Source of the DNA: Actinomycetes bacterium
GTDB lineage: Bacteria > Actinomycetota > Actinomycetes > JAJYSQ01
Assembly: GCA_021793495.1 (NCBI GenBank)
Contig: JAJYSQ010000073.1
Location: forward strand, 1 to 7,272
DNA: 7,272 nucleotides
Direction of reading: 5' to 3'
The notes beneath the pieces are model-generated. The model ran no database searches, was not told where the DNA came from, and saw only the letters and a list, made by a program, of their open reading frames with translations. Position 1 is the first letter of the stretch, and each line of letters begins with the position of its first letter. The position numbers were made by a program, and so were the translations under genes. Positions 1 to 6,177 of this stretch are shown in pieces.

Positions 1-782
1 ACGATGATCTTCCCCACGGTCAGGCCGGCGTCCCCCATCGGCCCGCCGACCTCGAACCGGCCCGTCGGGTTGACCAGGAGCCGGTAGCCGGACACGTCGA
101 TGTCCAGCCCGGCCAGGACCGGGGCGACGACGAACTCGGCGACGTCGGGGCCGAGCAACGTGTCCAGGTCGATGTCCGCGGCGTGCTGGCTGGAGACCAC
201 GACCGTGTCCAGGCGGACCGGGCGGTCCCCGTCGTAGGCGATCGTCACCTGGGTCTTGCCGTCCGGCCTCAGGTAGGGCACCGTGCCGTCCTTGCGGACC
301 CGGGTCAGCTGCTCGGCGAGCCGGTGCGCCAGCCAGATCGGCATCGGCATCAGCTGCGGGGTGTCGTCGCACGCGTAGCCGAACATCAACCCCTGGTCAC
401 CGGCTCCCTGCCGGTCCAACGGGTCCACCGAGCCCTCGGCACGGTCTTCGTAGGCCTGCTCGACGCCCTGGGCGATGTCCGGTGACTGCGCCCCGATGGA
501 CACCGACACCCCGCAGGAGGCGCCGTCGAAGCCCTTCTTCGACGAGTCGTACCCGATCTCCAGGATGGTGTCGCGCACGATCCTCGGGATGTCGGCGTAC
601 GCATCGGTGGTGACCTCCCCGGCGACGTGCACCTGGCCGGTCGCGATCAACGTCTCCACGGCAACCCGGCTGCGGGTGTCCTGCTTGAGCAGCTCGTCGA
701 GGATGGCGTCGCTGATCTGGTCGGCGATCTTGTCGGGGTGGCCCTCGGTGACGGACTCCGAGGTGAACAGGCGGTGGGACAC
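1..782 (-). CDS. metK: S-adenosylmethionine synthetase, N-terminal 260 residues (3' end outside window)
   Basis: Makes S-adenosylmethionine from methionine and ATP, releasing phosphate and pyrophosphate; cytosolic and normally a tetramer. Seen in the translation: an N-terminal [20 protein letters not shown] stretch with the ATP/methionine-binding histidine (H15 here) and the Asp-Lys pair, an [11 protein letters not shown] block, a [12 protein letters not shown] block near residues 126-137, RPDGKTQVT near residues 172-180, and [18 protein letters not shown] near the window edge. The family is about 380-405 residues long, so about 140 residues lie to the left. The start is GTG at 782-780, preceded by AAGGAG with 4 bases between; it gives the exact family N-terminus. 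Oddity: the motif usually read as GLTGRKIIVD is GLTVGKII here, so the arginine before the conserved lysine is missing. The gene follows coaBC after 93 bases, as in mycobacteria. Identity is very secure; normal activity is inferred. Confidence 0.97.
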   Translation of the reverse strand, partial: MSHRLFTSESVTEGHPDKIADQISDAILDELLKQDTRSRVAVETLIATGQVHVAGEVTTDAYADIPRIVRDTILEIGYDSSKKGFDGASCGVSVSIGAQSPDIAQGVEQAYEDRAEGSVDPLDRQGAGDQGLMFGYACDDTPQLMPMPIWLAHRLAEQLTRVRKDGTVPYLRPDGKTQVTIAYDGDRPVRLDTVVVSSQHAADIDLDTLLGPDVAEFVVAPVLAGLDIDVSGYRLLVNPTGRFEVGGPMGDAGLTVGKII

Positions 783-875
783 GGCGCTCCTTGGCTCGCA
801 GCGGCTGCTGGCTGGCCGCGCGTGGCGGACCGTGGGCAGACCACCACGGTCGTCGGGCGCCGACCGCGGGAGAGT
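783..875 (-). other. coaBC-metK intergenic leader with overlapping inverted repeats
   Basis: This is the longest gap between genes in the window. Read on the minus strand it holds three inverted repeats. The first has a 6-base stem (866-861 with 852-847) and an 8-base loop. The second has an 8-base stem (851-844 with 835-828) and an 8-base loop. The third has a 5-base stem (819-815 with 805-801) nearer the metK ribosome binding site. The first two share bases 847-851 and so cannot form together. No U-run follows any of them, so they are not typical intrinsic terminators. In such GC-rich sequence short stems also arise by chance. No known SAM riboswitch pattern was recognised. Confidence 0.4.
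787..792 (-). promoter_or_regulatory. Ribosome binding site of metK
   Basis: Reads AAGGAG on the minus strand, 4 bases before the GTG at 782-780. The spacing is slightly short, but the match is good and it supports GTG as the metK start. Confidence 0.75.
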
Positions 876-2108
876 CTACTCGCCGGCCCCGTCCGCGCCC
901 GGCTGCCAGCGGGCGGCGACCAGGTCCCACACCACGTCGGCCAGGGTCTCCTTCGGCCCGAGACCGACCTCGCGGCTCGTCCCGTCGGCGACGAGCACCA
1001 CGGCCTGGTTGTCCGACGACTCGAACCCTCGGTGCTCACCGACCTCGTTGACCACCAGCAGGTCGACGCCCTTGGCGGCCAGCTTCGCCCTCCCGTAGCC
1101 CAGCACGTCGGCACCGGCGTCCCCGGTCTCGGCGGCGAACCCGACCAGCACCTGCCCCGGGATCCGGGCGGCGACCAGCGCGGCAAGCACGTCGCCGGTG
1201 GTGACCAGCTCGATCCGCGGCGGCCCGGACACGGACTTCTTGATCTTGGTGGCGCTGGGGTGGGCGGGTCGGAAGTCCGCGACGGCAGCGGCCATCACCA
1301 CGGCGTCGGCGTCGCGAGACACCGAGAGCACGGCATCGCCCAGCTCGGCGGCGGACACGACCGGCACGACCCGGACCCCTGCCGGCGGGGCCAGCGTGAC
1401 GTTGGCCGCGACGAGGGTGACCCGCGCGCCGCGGGCCACGGCGGTGGCCGCCAGCGCGTACCCCTGCCGGCCGGAGGACCGGTTGCCCAGGAAGCGGACG
1501 GGGTCCAACGCCTCTCGGGTCCCGCCCGCCGACACCACGACGTGGCGGCCGGCCAGGTCGGGCGAGGTCGCCGCGGCCCCGCGGGTCAGCATCCGCCGAA
1601 CGGTCTCCACCAGGGCCTCCGGCGTCGGCAGCCGGCCGGGCCCGGAGTCCGGACCGGCCAGCCGCCCGACGTCCGGGTCGATCACGACGACTCCCCGGTG
1701 GCGCAGCAGGGCCACGTTGGCCTGCGTGGCCGGGTGCTCCCACATCTCGGTGTGCATCGCGGGGGCCAGCACCACCGGGGCCCGAGTGGTCAGGAGCGCG
1801 GCGGTCAGCAGGTCGTCGGCCCGGCCCGCGGCCGCCCGGGCCAGCAGGTCGGCGGTCGCCGGGGCCACCACGACCAGCTCCGCCCAACGGGCCAGGGTGA
1901 CATGTCGCACCTGATCGGGATCGTCGAACACGTCGACGCTCACCGGTCGGCCGGACAGTGCGGCCCAGGTGGGCACGCCGACGAAGCGCAGGGCCGCGGT
2001 GGTGGGTGCGACCTGCACCTCATGACCGGCCTCGCGCAGCCGGCGCACCACCTCGCACGCCTTGTAGGCCGCGATCCCCCCGGACACCCCGAGCAGGACG
2101 TGAGACAC
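876..2108 (-). CDS. coaBC: Bifunctional phosphopantothenoylcysteine decarboxylase / phosphopantothenate-cysteine ligase
   Basis: Two consecutive steps of coenzyme A synthesis in one 410-residue protein. The CoaB half joins cysteine to 4'-phosphopantothenate using CTP, and the CoaC half (FMN-dependent) decarboxylates the product to 4'-phosphopantetheine. The CoaC domain covers residues 1 to about 175: [13 protein letters not shown] flavin loop at 7-19, catalytic histidine H69 ([22 protein letters not shown] follows in part), and PAMHTEMW at 116-123. The CoaB domain runs from about 185: SAGGTRE at 193-199, [12 protein letters not shown] at 202-213, AAAVADFRP at 273-281, the KIKK lysines at 288-291, GFAAETGD at 323-330, and VVNEVG at 352-357. 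The start is GTG, preceded by a perfect AGGAGG at 6 bases; the stop is TAG. E. coli Dfp has Asn in the PAMN motif and a Cys in the lid loop; here these positions are His (H119) and Gly (near 152), as I recall for mycobacterial CoaBC. It lies 36 bases after rpoZ. Confidence 0.97.
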   Translation of the reverse strand: MSHVLLGVSGGIAAYKACEVVRRLREAGHEVQVAPTTAALRFVGVPTWAALSGRPVSVDVFDDPDQVRHVTLARWAELVVVAPATADLLARAAAGRADDLLTAALLTTRAPVVLAPAMHTEMWEHPATQANVALLRHRGVVVIDPDVGRLAGPDSGPGRLPTPEALVETVRRMLTRGAAATSPDLAGRHVVVSAGGTREALDPVRFLGNRSSGRQGYALAATAVARGARVTLVAANVTLAPPAGVRVVPVVSAAELGDAVLSVSRDADAVVMAAAVADFRPAHPSATKIKKSVSGPPRIELVTTGDVLAALVAARIPGQVLVGFAAETGDAGADVLGYGRAKLAAKGVDLLVVNEVGEHRGFESSDNQAVVLVADGTSREVGLGPKETLADVVWDLVAARWQPGADGAGE

Positions 2109-2114
2109 GGCGGT

Positions 2115-2120
2115 CCTCCT
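2115..2120 (-). promoter_or_regulatory. Ribosome binding site of coaBC
   Basis: Perfect AGGAGG on the minus strand, 6 bases before the GTG at 2108-2106. It is the strongest Shine-Dalgarno in the window and fixes the coaBC start. Confidence 0.88.
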
Positions 2121-2144
2121 CGGTGCGGTGTGCGACCGGGCCGG

Positions 2145-2459
2145 TCAGGCGCCGACGTCCCCGGACGGAGGGTCGCTGACCAGCTCGTCGCCCAGCTCCG
2201 GATCGGCCGGAGAGAGCACCAGCAGGTTCTCGTTGATCTCGCGCATGGCGATGGACAACGGCTTCTCGTGCACGTGCGTCTCGACCAGCGGTCCGACGTA
2301 CTCCAGCAGCCCTTCTCCGAGCTGGGTGTAGTACGCGTTGATCTGGCGGGCCCGCTTCGCGGCGTACAGCACCAGCGCGTACTTCGAGTCCGCCTTGGCC
2401 AGCAGCTCGTCGATCGGGGGGTTGGTGATGCCTTCGGGCACGACAGGGGTGCTGGCCAC
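2145..2459 (-). CDS. rpoZ: RNA polymerase omega subunit
   Basis: Small subunit of RNA polymerase that helps assemble and hold the beta' subunit. The protein is 104 residues. Seen: [20 protein letters not shown] at about 10-29, followed by the omega core AAKRARQIN at 33-41, then the actinobacterial insert with [14 protein letters not shown] at 47-60, and [11 protein letters not shown] at 65-75. The last 25 residues are acidic and poorly conserved. Mycobacterial omega is about 110 residues with the same core, so the length fits. The start is GTG at 2459-2457 with GGAAGG 9 bases upstream. It sits 39 bases after gmk and 36 bases before coaBC, the usual actinobacterial order (gmk-rpoZ is also common in other phyla). 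Co-transcription with gmk is inferred from spacing. Confidence 0.97.
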   Translation of the reverse strand: MASTPVVPEGITNPPIDELLAKADSKYALVLYAAKRARQINAYYTQLGEGLLEYVGPLVETHVHEKPLSIAMREINENLLVLSPADPELGDELVSDPPSGDVGA

Positions 2460-2468
2460 GCGCAGGTG

Positions 2469-2474
2469 CCTTCC
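2469..2474 (-). promoter_or_regulatory. Ribosome binding site of rpoZ
   Basis: GGAAGG on the minus strand, 9 bases before the GTG start at 2459. It supports this start, which gives a protein beginning [15 protein letters not shown], close to the conserved [10 protein letters not shown] block. Confidence 0.65.
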
Positions 2475-2498
2475 GTGACGGACGAGAACCGGGCCCGA

Positions 2499-3062
2499 TC
2501 AGGCCGTGGACGCGAACAACGCTACCAGCCGGTCGGTGACCTCGGTGACCGAGGAGTTCACCAGCACGGTGTCGAACTCCGGCTCGGCGGCCAGCTCCAC
2601 CCGGGCTGCGGCCAGCCGTTGGGCGATGACATCGGGCGGCTCGGTGCCCCGGCCGGTCAGCCGGCGGACCAGCTCCTCCCAGGAGGGCGGCGCCAGGAAC
2701 ACCAGGTGCGCCTCGGGCATCGCCGCCCGCACCTGACGAGCCCCCTGCAGGTCGATCTCCAGCAAGGTGGGCACCCCGGACCGAAGGTGCTCGACCACCG
2801 GGCCGCGCGGCGTGCCGTACCGGTGCCCGGCGAACTGGGCCCACTCCAGCAGCTCCCCGGCGGTGACCATCCGGTCGAACCGGGCGTCGTCGACGAACAG
2901 GTACTGCACCCCGTCGGTCTCACCGGGCCGTGGGTACCGGGTGGTCGCCGAGACCGATACCCAGACGTCCGGGTGCTCGGCGCGCAGCCGACGGACCACG
3001 GTGCTCTTGCCGACCCCGGAGGGACCGGACAGCACGACCAGCCGGGACCCCTCAGGCGCCAC
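2499..3062 (-). CDS. gmk: Guanylate kinase
   Basis: Phosphorylates GMP (and dGMP) to GDP with ATP in the cytosol, the step between guanine nucleotide synthesis or salvage and GTP. The protein is 187 residues, a little shorter than E. coli (207), the difference being mostly at the N-terminus. Seen: P-loop [10 protein letters not shown] at 12-21; GMP-binding segment [15 protein letters not shown] at 37-51 with R42, R45 and E48; Y54; LLEWAQ at 71-76; YGTP at 82-85; [10 protein letters not shown] at 102-111; LAPPSWEEL at 123-131; and lid arginines in RRLTGRGTE near 133-141. The start is GTG at 3062-3060, lying inside the last codons of mihF (11-base overlap). There is no clear Shine-Dalgarno before it, so translation is probably coupled to mihF. 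No other in-frame start was found close upstream, and the next Met (residue 65) is past the P-loop. Confidence 0.96.
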   Translation of the reverse strand: MAPEGSRLVVLSGPSGVGKSTVVRRLRAEHPDVWVSVSATTRYPRPGETDGVQYLFVDDARFDRMVTAGELLEWAQFAGHRYGTPRGPVVEHLRSGVPTLLEIDLQGARQVRAAMPEAHLVFLAPPSWEELVRRLTGRGTEPPDVIAQRLAAARVELAAEPEFDTVLVNSSVTEVTDRLVALFASTA

Positions 3063-3375
3063 CGCCGCCGAACTCGCGTCGCAGCGCCACCACCTGGTTG
3101 GCCCCCAGCCCGCGCACCCGGCGGGTCTCCGCGATACCCAGGCGGGTCATGATCTCCCGGGCCCGGATCTTGCCGATCCCGGGCATCGACTCCAGGACCG
3201 CCGAGACCTTCATCTTCCCGACCGCATCGCTGCTCTGACCCTGTGCGAGCACCTCGCTCAGCGAGGCACCAGAGTGCTTGAGCCGGTTCTTGATCTCGGC
3301 TCGCTCCCGACGGGCAGCGGCGGCCTTCTCCAGCGCGGCGGCGCGCTGCTCGGGGGTCAACGGAGGTAGGACCAC
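3052..3375 (-). CDS. mihF: Actinobacterial integration host factor (mIHF/sIHF family)
   Basis: Small nucleoid-associated DNA-binding protein, 107 residues. The family was first described as the host factor for phage L5 integration in mycobacteria; the Streptomyces homologue sIHF affects nucleoid shape and development. It is unrelated in fold to HU-like E. coli IHF. Seen: a basic N-terminal helix rich in Ala, Glu, Arg and Lys ([20 protein letters not shown], 6-25); [20 protein letters not shown] at 53-72, the helix-two-turns-helix region with its PGIGK turn; EIMTRLGI at 74-81; and [10 protein letters not shown] at 85-94. The start is GTG at 3375-3373 with AGGAG 7 bases upstream, and VLPPLT matches the family N-terminus. 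It follows pyrF by 68 bases and overlaps gmk by 11. The short Gly-rich C-terminus (GGGGA) overlaps the gmk start. Confidence 0.96.
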   Translation of the reverse strand: MVLPPLTPEQRAAALEKAAAARRERAEIKNRLKHSGASLSEVLAQGQSSDAVGKMKVSAVLESMPGIGKIRAREIMTRLGIAETRRVRGLGANQVVALRREFGGGGA

Positions 3376-3443
3376 GCCAGGACTCCTCGGTTCGGTGTCG
3401 CCGGCGCCGATGGGCGCGAGCGCGATGGGGATGACGAGGGAAC
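3376..3443 (-). other. pyrF-mihF intergenic region
   Basis: These 68 bases separate the pyrimidine genes from mihF. Apart from the mihF ribosome binding site they hold only GC-rich sequence with short self-complementary pieces such as GCGCTCGC and GGCGCC. I see no terminator with a U-run and no convincing -10/-35 pair. A promoter for the mihF-gmk-rpoZ part could lie here or inside pyrF, but the sequence alone does not show it. Confidence 0.4.
3383..3387 (-). promoter_or_regulatory. Ribosome binding site of mihF
   Basis: AGGAG on the minus strand (in the context CGAGGAG), 7 bases before the GTG at 3375. It supports the GTG start of mihF. Confidence 0.78.
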
Positions 3444-4208
3444 CTAGCGAGTCGAAGCCCTCCTCGGCAATGCCGCCAGTGACCGGGCCAGGGCGCGGGC
3501 CGCCTGGGCGACGTCCGGCGAGCGGGTCACCGGCCGACCGACGACCAGCAGGTCAGCGCCGTCGGCGATGGCCTGCTCCGGCGTTGCGGTCCGGGACTGG
3601 TCACCGGGGTCGGTGCCGGCGGGGCGCACACCCGGGGTGACCAGGACGATCCCCGGCCCGACCTCGGCGCGGACCGCAGCCACCTCGCGGGGCGAGCAGA
3701 CCAGGGCGCGGGCCCCCGCCGCGACCGCCAGCGTCGCCAACCGGCGCACCGCGGCGTCCGGCGGCCCGGCGATGCCCATCGCCGCCAGCGCCGCGGCATC
3801 CAGCGAGGTGAGCACGGTGACCGCGGTGATCAGGGTGTCGGGCAACGCCTCGGCCGCGGCGGCGATCATCGGCGCCCCGCCCAGGGCGTGCACGGTGAGG
3901 TACTCGGGGGCCAGGCCGGCGACCGCCCGGGCCGCCCCCGACACCGTGTTCGGGATGTCGGCGAGCTTCAGGTCCAGGAAGACCGCCCGACCCCCGCTGG
4001 CCTGGCGCGCCGACTGCACCCCGGCGGCTCCGTAGCGCAGGAAGAGCTCGAGGCCGACCTTGACGGTGCTGACCCACGGCCCGGCCGCCGTCGCCCACGC
4101 CAGGGCCTGGTCCAGGTCTGCCGCGTCCAGGGCCAGCGCCACCGGTGCCGGTGCCGGTGCGACGAGGCCGGCGCCGGTGCGCTGGCCCGGCTGCGCGCAC
4201 CCGGTCAT
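3444..4208 (-). CDS. pyrF: Orotidine 5'-phosphate decarboxylase, group I
   Basis: Last step of UMP synthesis: decarboxylates OMP to UMP without a cofactor; cytosolic TIM-barrel dimer. The protein is 254 residues, against 245 in E. coli. Seen: [12 protein letters not shown] at 25-36; K50 in VKVGLELF; the catalytic [13 protein letters not shown] at 77-89 with D79, K81 and D84 (the D-x-K-x-x-D signature); [10 protein letters not shown] at 128-137; TPGVRP at 191-196; DQSR at 203-206 for phosphate binding; and VVGRPVT at 222-228. This is the E. coli/Bacillus-type (group I) enzyme, whereas mycobacteria and Streptomyces carry the group II type with a DAKRGDIG motif. The start is ATG at 4208, overlapping the pyrD stop as ATGA; the weak AGGTG upstream suggests coupled translation. 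The first 22 residues are a non-conserved Ala/Pro/Gly lead. The stop is TAG. Confidence 0.96.
   Translation of the reverse strand: MTGCAQPGQRTGAGLVAPAPAPVALALDAADLDQALAWATAAGPWVSTVKVGLELFLRYGAAGVQSARQASGGRAVFLDLKLADIPNTVSGAARAVAGLAPEYLTVHALGGAPMIAAAAEALPDTLITAVTVLTSLDAAALAAMGIAGPPDAAVRRLATLAVAAGARALVCSPREVAAVRAEVGPGIVLVTPGVRPAGTDPGDQSRTATPEQAIADGADLLVVGRPVTRSPDVAQAARALARSLAALPRRASTR
4142..4159. repeat. Three tandem copies of a 6-base unit at the start of pyrF
   Basis: CCGGTG is repeated three times on the plus strand without a mismatch. On the coding strand it gives the Ala-Pro run at pyrF residues 17-22, just before the conserved barrel begins. The unit is a multiple of three, so slippage would lengthen or shorten this linker without a frameshift. 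Confidence 0.7.
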
Positions 4209-5299
4209 CGCCGCACCTGTGGCGGGCCGGTGACGGCTTCGACGTCGGCCGATCCCTCGGCGGGAGCGTCGGCACCAGCATCGGTGACCGTGCCGGACCC
4301 GGCACCGGCGTCGGGCGGGGGTTCCGGGGGACGGTGGGCGTACCCGACGGCATCGACCAGCCGGGCGAAGCCGAGCCCGGCAAGGGCGTGGGCCAGCTCG
4401 GCGAGGATCCGACCGGGCGCACCCGGGTCGTGGAAGATCGCGGTGCCGACGCTGACCGCGCTGGCCCCGGCGAGCACCATCTCCAGGGCATCGGATCCGG
4501 TGAGGATGCCACCCATGGCGAGGATCGGCACCTCGGGCATCGCCTCGTGCACCTGCCAGACGCACCGTACGGCGACGGGGCGGATCGCCGGGCCGGACAG
4601 CCCGCCGGTCACCCCGGCCAGCGACGGACGCATGGTCGTGGTGTCGATCACCATCCCCAGCAGGGTGTTGATCAGGGACAGCCCGTCGGCCCCGGCGGCC
4701 ACGCACGCGGCGGCGATCTCCACGATGTCGGTGACGTCCGGGGAGAGCTTGGCCAGTACGGGGACGCTCCCGGCGGTGTTCTGCCGGACCGCGCGCACCA
4801 CGGTCGCGGCGTCGGTGGCTCGGCAGGCGAACACCAGCCCGCGGTTGGCCACGTTCGGGCAGGAGATGTTCACCTCGACCCCGGCGACCCCCGGGGCATG
4901 GCGCAGCCGTGCGGCCAGCCGGGCGTACTCCTCCACGCTCTCCCCAGCGATCGACACCACCGGCCGCGCACCGTGCTCGACCAGCCACGGAAGGTCGTGG
5001 GCGAGGAACTCCTCGAGCCCCGGGCCCTGCAGGCCGATCGAGTTCAGCAGGCCCGACGGGGTCTCGACCATCCGGGGGGTCGCACGCCCAGCCCGTGGCG
5101 CCAGCATGATCGACTTCGTCACCACCGCACCCAGCGAGGCGACGTCGACGAACTGGTGCAGCTCACGGCCGGCGCCCGCGCACCCGGAGGCGGTGAGCAC
5201 CGGGTTCGGCAGGGCCAGGCCAGCCAGGCGGGTGCGTAGGTCCACCGCGGCCGTCGCGGCGGCGTCCGGCTGCCCCGGCAGGACCCTCATCTGAGCCAT
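4205..5299 (-). CDS. pyrD: Dihydroorotate dehydrogenase, class 1B catalytic subunit
   Basis: Oxidises dihydroorotate to orotate using FMN, and with PyrK passes the electrons to NAD+; cytosolic. The protein is 364 residues. Seen: [10 protein letters not shown] at 35-44, VVTKSIML at 59-66, [14 protein letters not shown] at 83-96, [10 protein letters not shown] at 141-150 with catalytic base C147, [11 protein letters not shown] at 182-192, LINTLLGM at 209-216, [12 protein letters not shown] at 232-243, AMGGI at 261-265, and VSVGTAIF at 282-289. Class 1 enzymes use Cys here, while quinone-linked class 2 enzymes use Ser, so the cysteine fits a PyrK partner. There is no N-terminal membrane helix. 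The start is ATG at 5299 with GGGAG 6 bases upstream; a second ATG three codons on is possible. Oddity: about 40 extra residues (323-364) rich in Pro, Ala, Gly and Asp/Glu follow the barrel. The gene overlaps pyrK (TGATG) and pyrF (ATGA). Confidence 0.96.
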   Translation of the reverse strand: MAQMRVLPGQPDAAATAAVDLRTRLAGLALPNPVLTASGCAGAGRELHQFVDVASLGAVVTKSIMLAPRAGRATPRMVETPSGLLNSIGLQGPGLEEFLAHDLPWLVEHGARPVVSIAGESVEEYARLAARLRHAPGVAGVEVNISCPNVANRGLVFACRATDAATVVRAVRQNTAGSVPVLAKLSPDVTDIVEIAAACVAAGADGLSLINTLLGMVIDTTTMRPSLAGVTGGLSGPAIRPVAVRCVWQVHEAMPEVPILAMGGILTGSDALEMVLAGASAVSVGTAIFHDPGAPGRILAELAHALAGLGFARLVDAVGYAHRPPEPPPDAGAGSGTVTDAGADAPAEGSADVEAVTGPPQVRR

Positions 5300-6177
5300 C
5301 ACCGGCTCCCGCTGCGCACCGAGGTGGCACCGGCGACCGGCGCCGTGCCCCAGGTGCCCTCCGGGACGGTGCCGATGTCCTCCCACCGCACCCGCGTGCC
5401 GTCCATCACCGGACCCTGGACGCACGACCGGACCATCCGGATCACCCCGTCCTCGCCGACCACCGGCAGCACGCAGGTCATGCACACCCCGATCCCGCAC
5501 GCCATGGACTCCTCGACCGCTACCTGGACGCTGGCCCCCCGGTCGGCGGCGATCCGGGTGACCTCGGCCAACATCGGCATCGGGCCGCACGCGTACACCA
5601 CGTCGGCGTTCGCCCGGGTCATCAGCGTCGGCAGGACATCAGTGACCCGCCCCCGTACCCCGACCGTGCCGTCCTCGGTGGTGATGGCCACGGTGGTGGC
5701 CATCCGTTTCGCGTCCAGCGAGCCGAACAGCCGCGTCTCGCGCGAGGCACCGAGCACGAAGTCCACGCGGGCGCCACGCCGTCGGAGCACCTCGCCCAGC
5801 CAGATCAGCGGGGCGGCACCGTAACCGCCGCCGACCAGGGTTGCGCTGGCCGGGTCCCGCGGAAGGCTGAACGGGCGTCCCAACGGCCCGACGACGTCGA
5901 GCGAGTCGTGCGCCCGACGCGCGGCCAGCCACGCCGTACCGGCACCGGTGACGGCGAACACGACCTGGACGGTGCCGCCGTACACCCCGCGCTCGGCCAC
6001 CCGGAAGATGGAGAACGCCCGGCGGGTGAGCATGCTGGTCGGTGTCCCGCCCACGGCCAGGGTGACGAACTGGCCAGGGCGGGCGTGCTCGGCGATCCCG
6101 GGGGCCACGATGGTCATCTCGTGGTACTCCCCGACCCGCTTGACCGAGAGGACCTCGCCTCGGACCTGGACCGGCAT
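5299..6177 (-). CDS. pyrK: Dihydroorotate dehydrogenase electron transfer subunit
   Basis: FAD and [2Fe-2S] subunit that carries electrons from the FMN of class 1B PyrD to NAD+, forming a PyrD2-PyrK2 complex. The protein is 292 residues, somewhat longer than the usual 250-260. Seen: GEVLSVKRVGEYHEMT at 7-22 opening a ferredoxin-reductase-type FAD domain; RRAFSIF at 52-58 for FAD; VGGGYGAAP at 115-123, the nucleotide-binding Gly-rich loop; ACGPMPML at 196-203; and EESMACGIGVCMTC at 222-235, with iron-sulfur cysteines C227, C232, C235 and C252. About 25 residues after the WEDIG segment look unconserved. The start chosen is ATG 6177, because it overlaps the carB stop (TGATG), has GAGAGG 9 bases upstream, and family similarity begins at once; the frame stays open upstream but there gives Arg/Gly-rich non-family sequence. 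It lies directly upstream of its partner pyrD and overlaps it by one base. Confidence 0.95.
   Translation of the reverse strand: MPVQVRGEVLSVKRVGEYHEMTIVAPGIAEHARPGQFVTLAVGGTPTSMLTRRAFSIFRVAERGVYGGTVQVVFAVTGAGTAWLAARRAHDSLDVVGPLGRPFSLPRDPASATLVGGGYGAAPLIWLGEVLRRRGARVDFVLGASRETRLFGSLDAKRMATTVAITTEDGTVGVRGRVTDVLPTLMTRANADVVYACGPMPMLAEVTRIAADRGASVQVAVEESMACGIGVCMTCVLPVVGEDGVIRMVRSCVQGPVMDGTRVRWEDIGTVPEGTWGTAPVAGATSVRSGSR
5306..5310 (-). promoter_or_regulatory. Ribosome binding site of pyrD
   Basis: GGGAG on the minus strand, 6 bases before the ATG at 5299 and inside the last codons of pyrK. It favours ATG 5299 over the ATG at 5290. Confidence 0.65.

Noticed and set aside
783..875. SAM riboswitch before metK
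   Set aside because: The gap is only 93 bases and I cannot recognise the conserved core of any SAM riboswitch class.
873..878. TAGACT as a -10 element for metK at the coaBC stop
   Set aside because: It fits TAnnnT, but no -35-like sequence lies at 16-19 bases upstream and the match includes the stop codon. One six-base match is not enough.
627..3152. A plus-strand open frame of 841 codons running opposite metK, coaBC, rpoZ and gmk
   Set aside because: It lies antisense to four well-identified genes, and its product is a monotonous mix of Gly, Arg, His, Gln, Asp, Val and Pro with no recognisable motif. In very GC-rich genes antisense frames stay open because stop codons are rare.
4209..4988. 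N-terminal extension of PyrF up to 4988
   Set aside because: It overlaps the conserved pyrD barrel, is Arg/Gly-rich, and adds 260 residues to a protein that is already of family length from ATG 4208.
3888..5294. Long plus-strand open frames opposite pyrF and pyrD
   Set aside because: Same composition effect; Ser/Thr/Ala/Arg-rich translations with no family motif, fully covered by conserved minus-strand genes.
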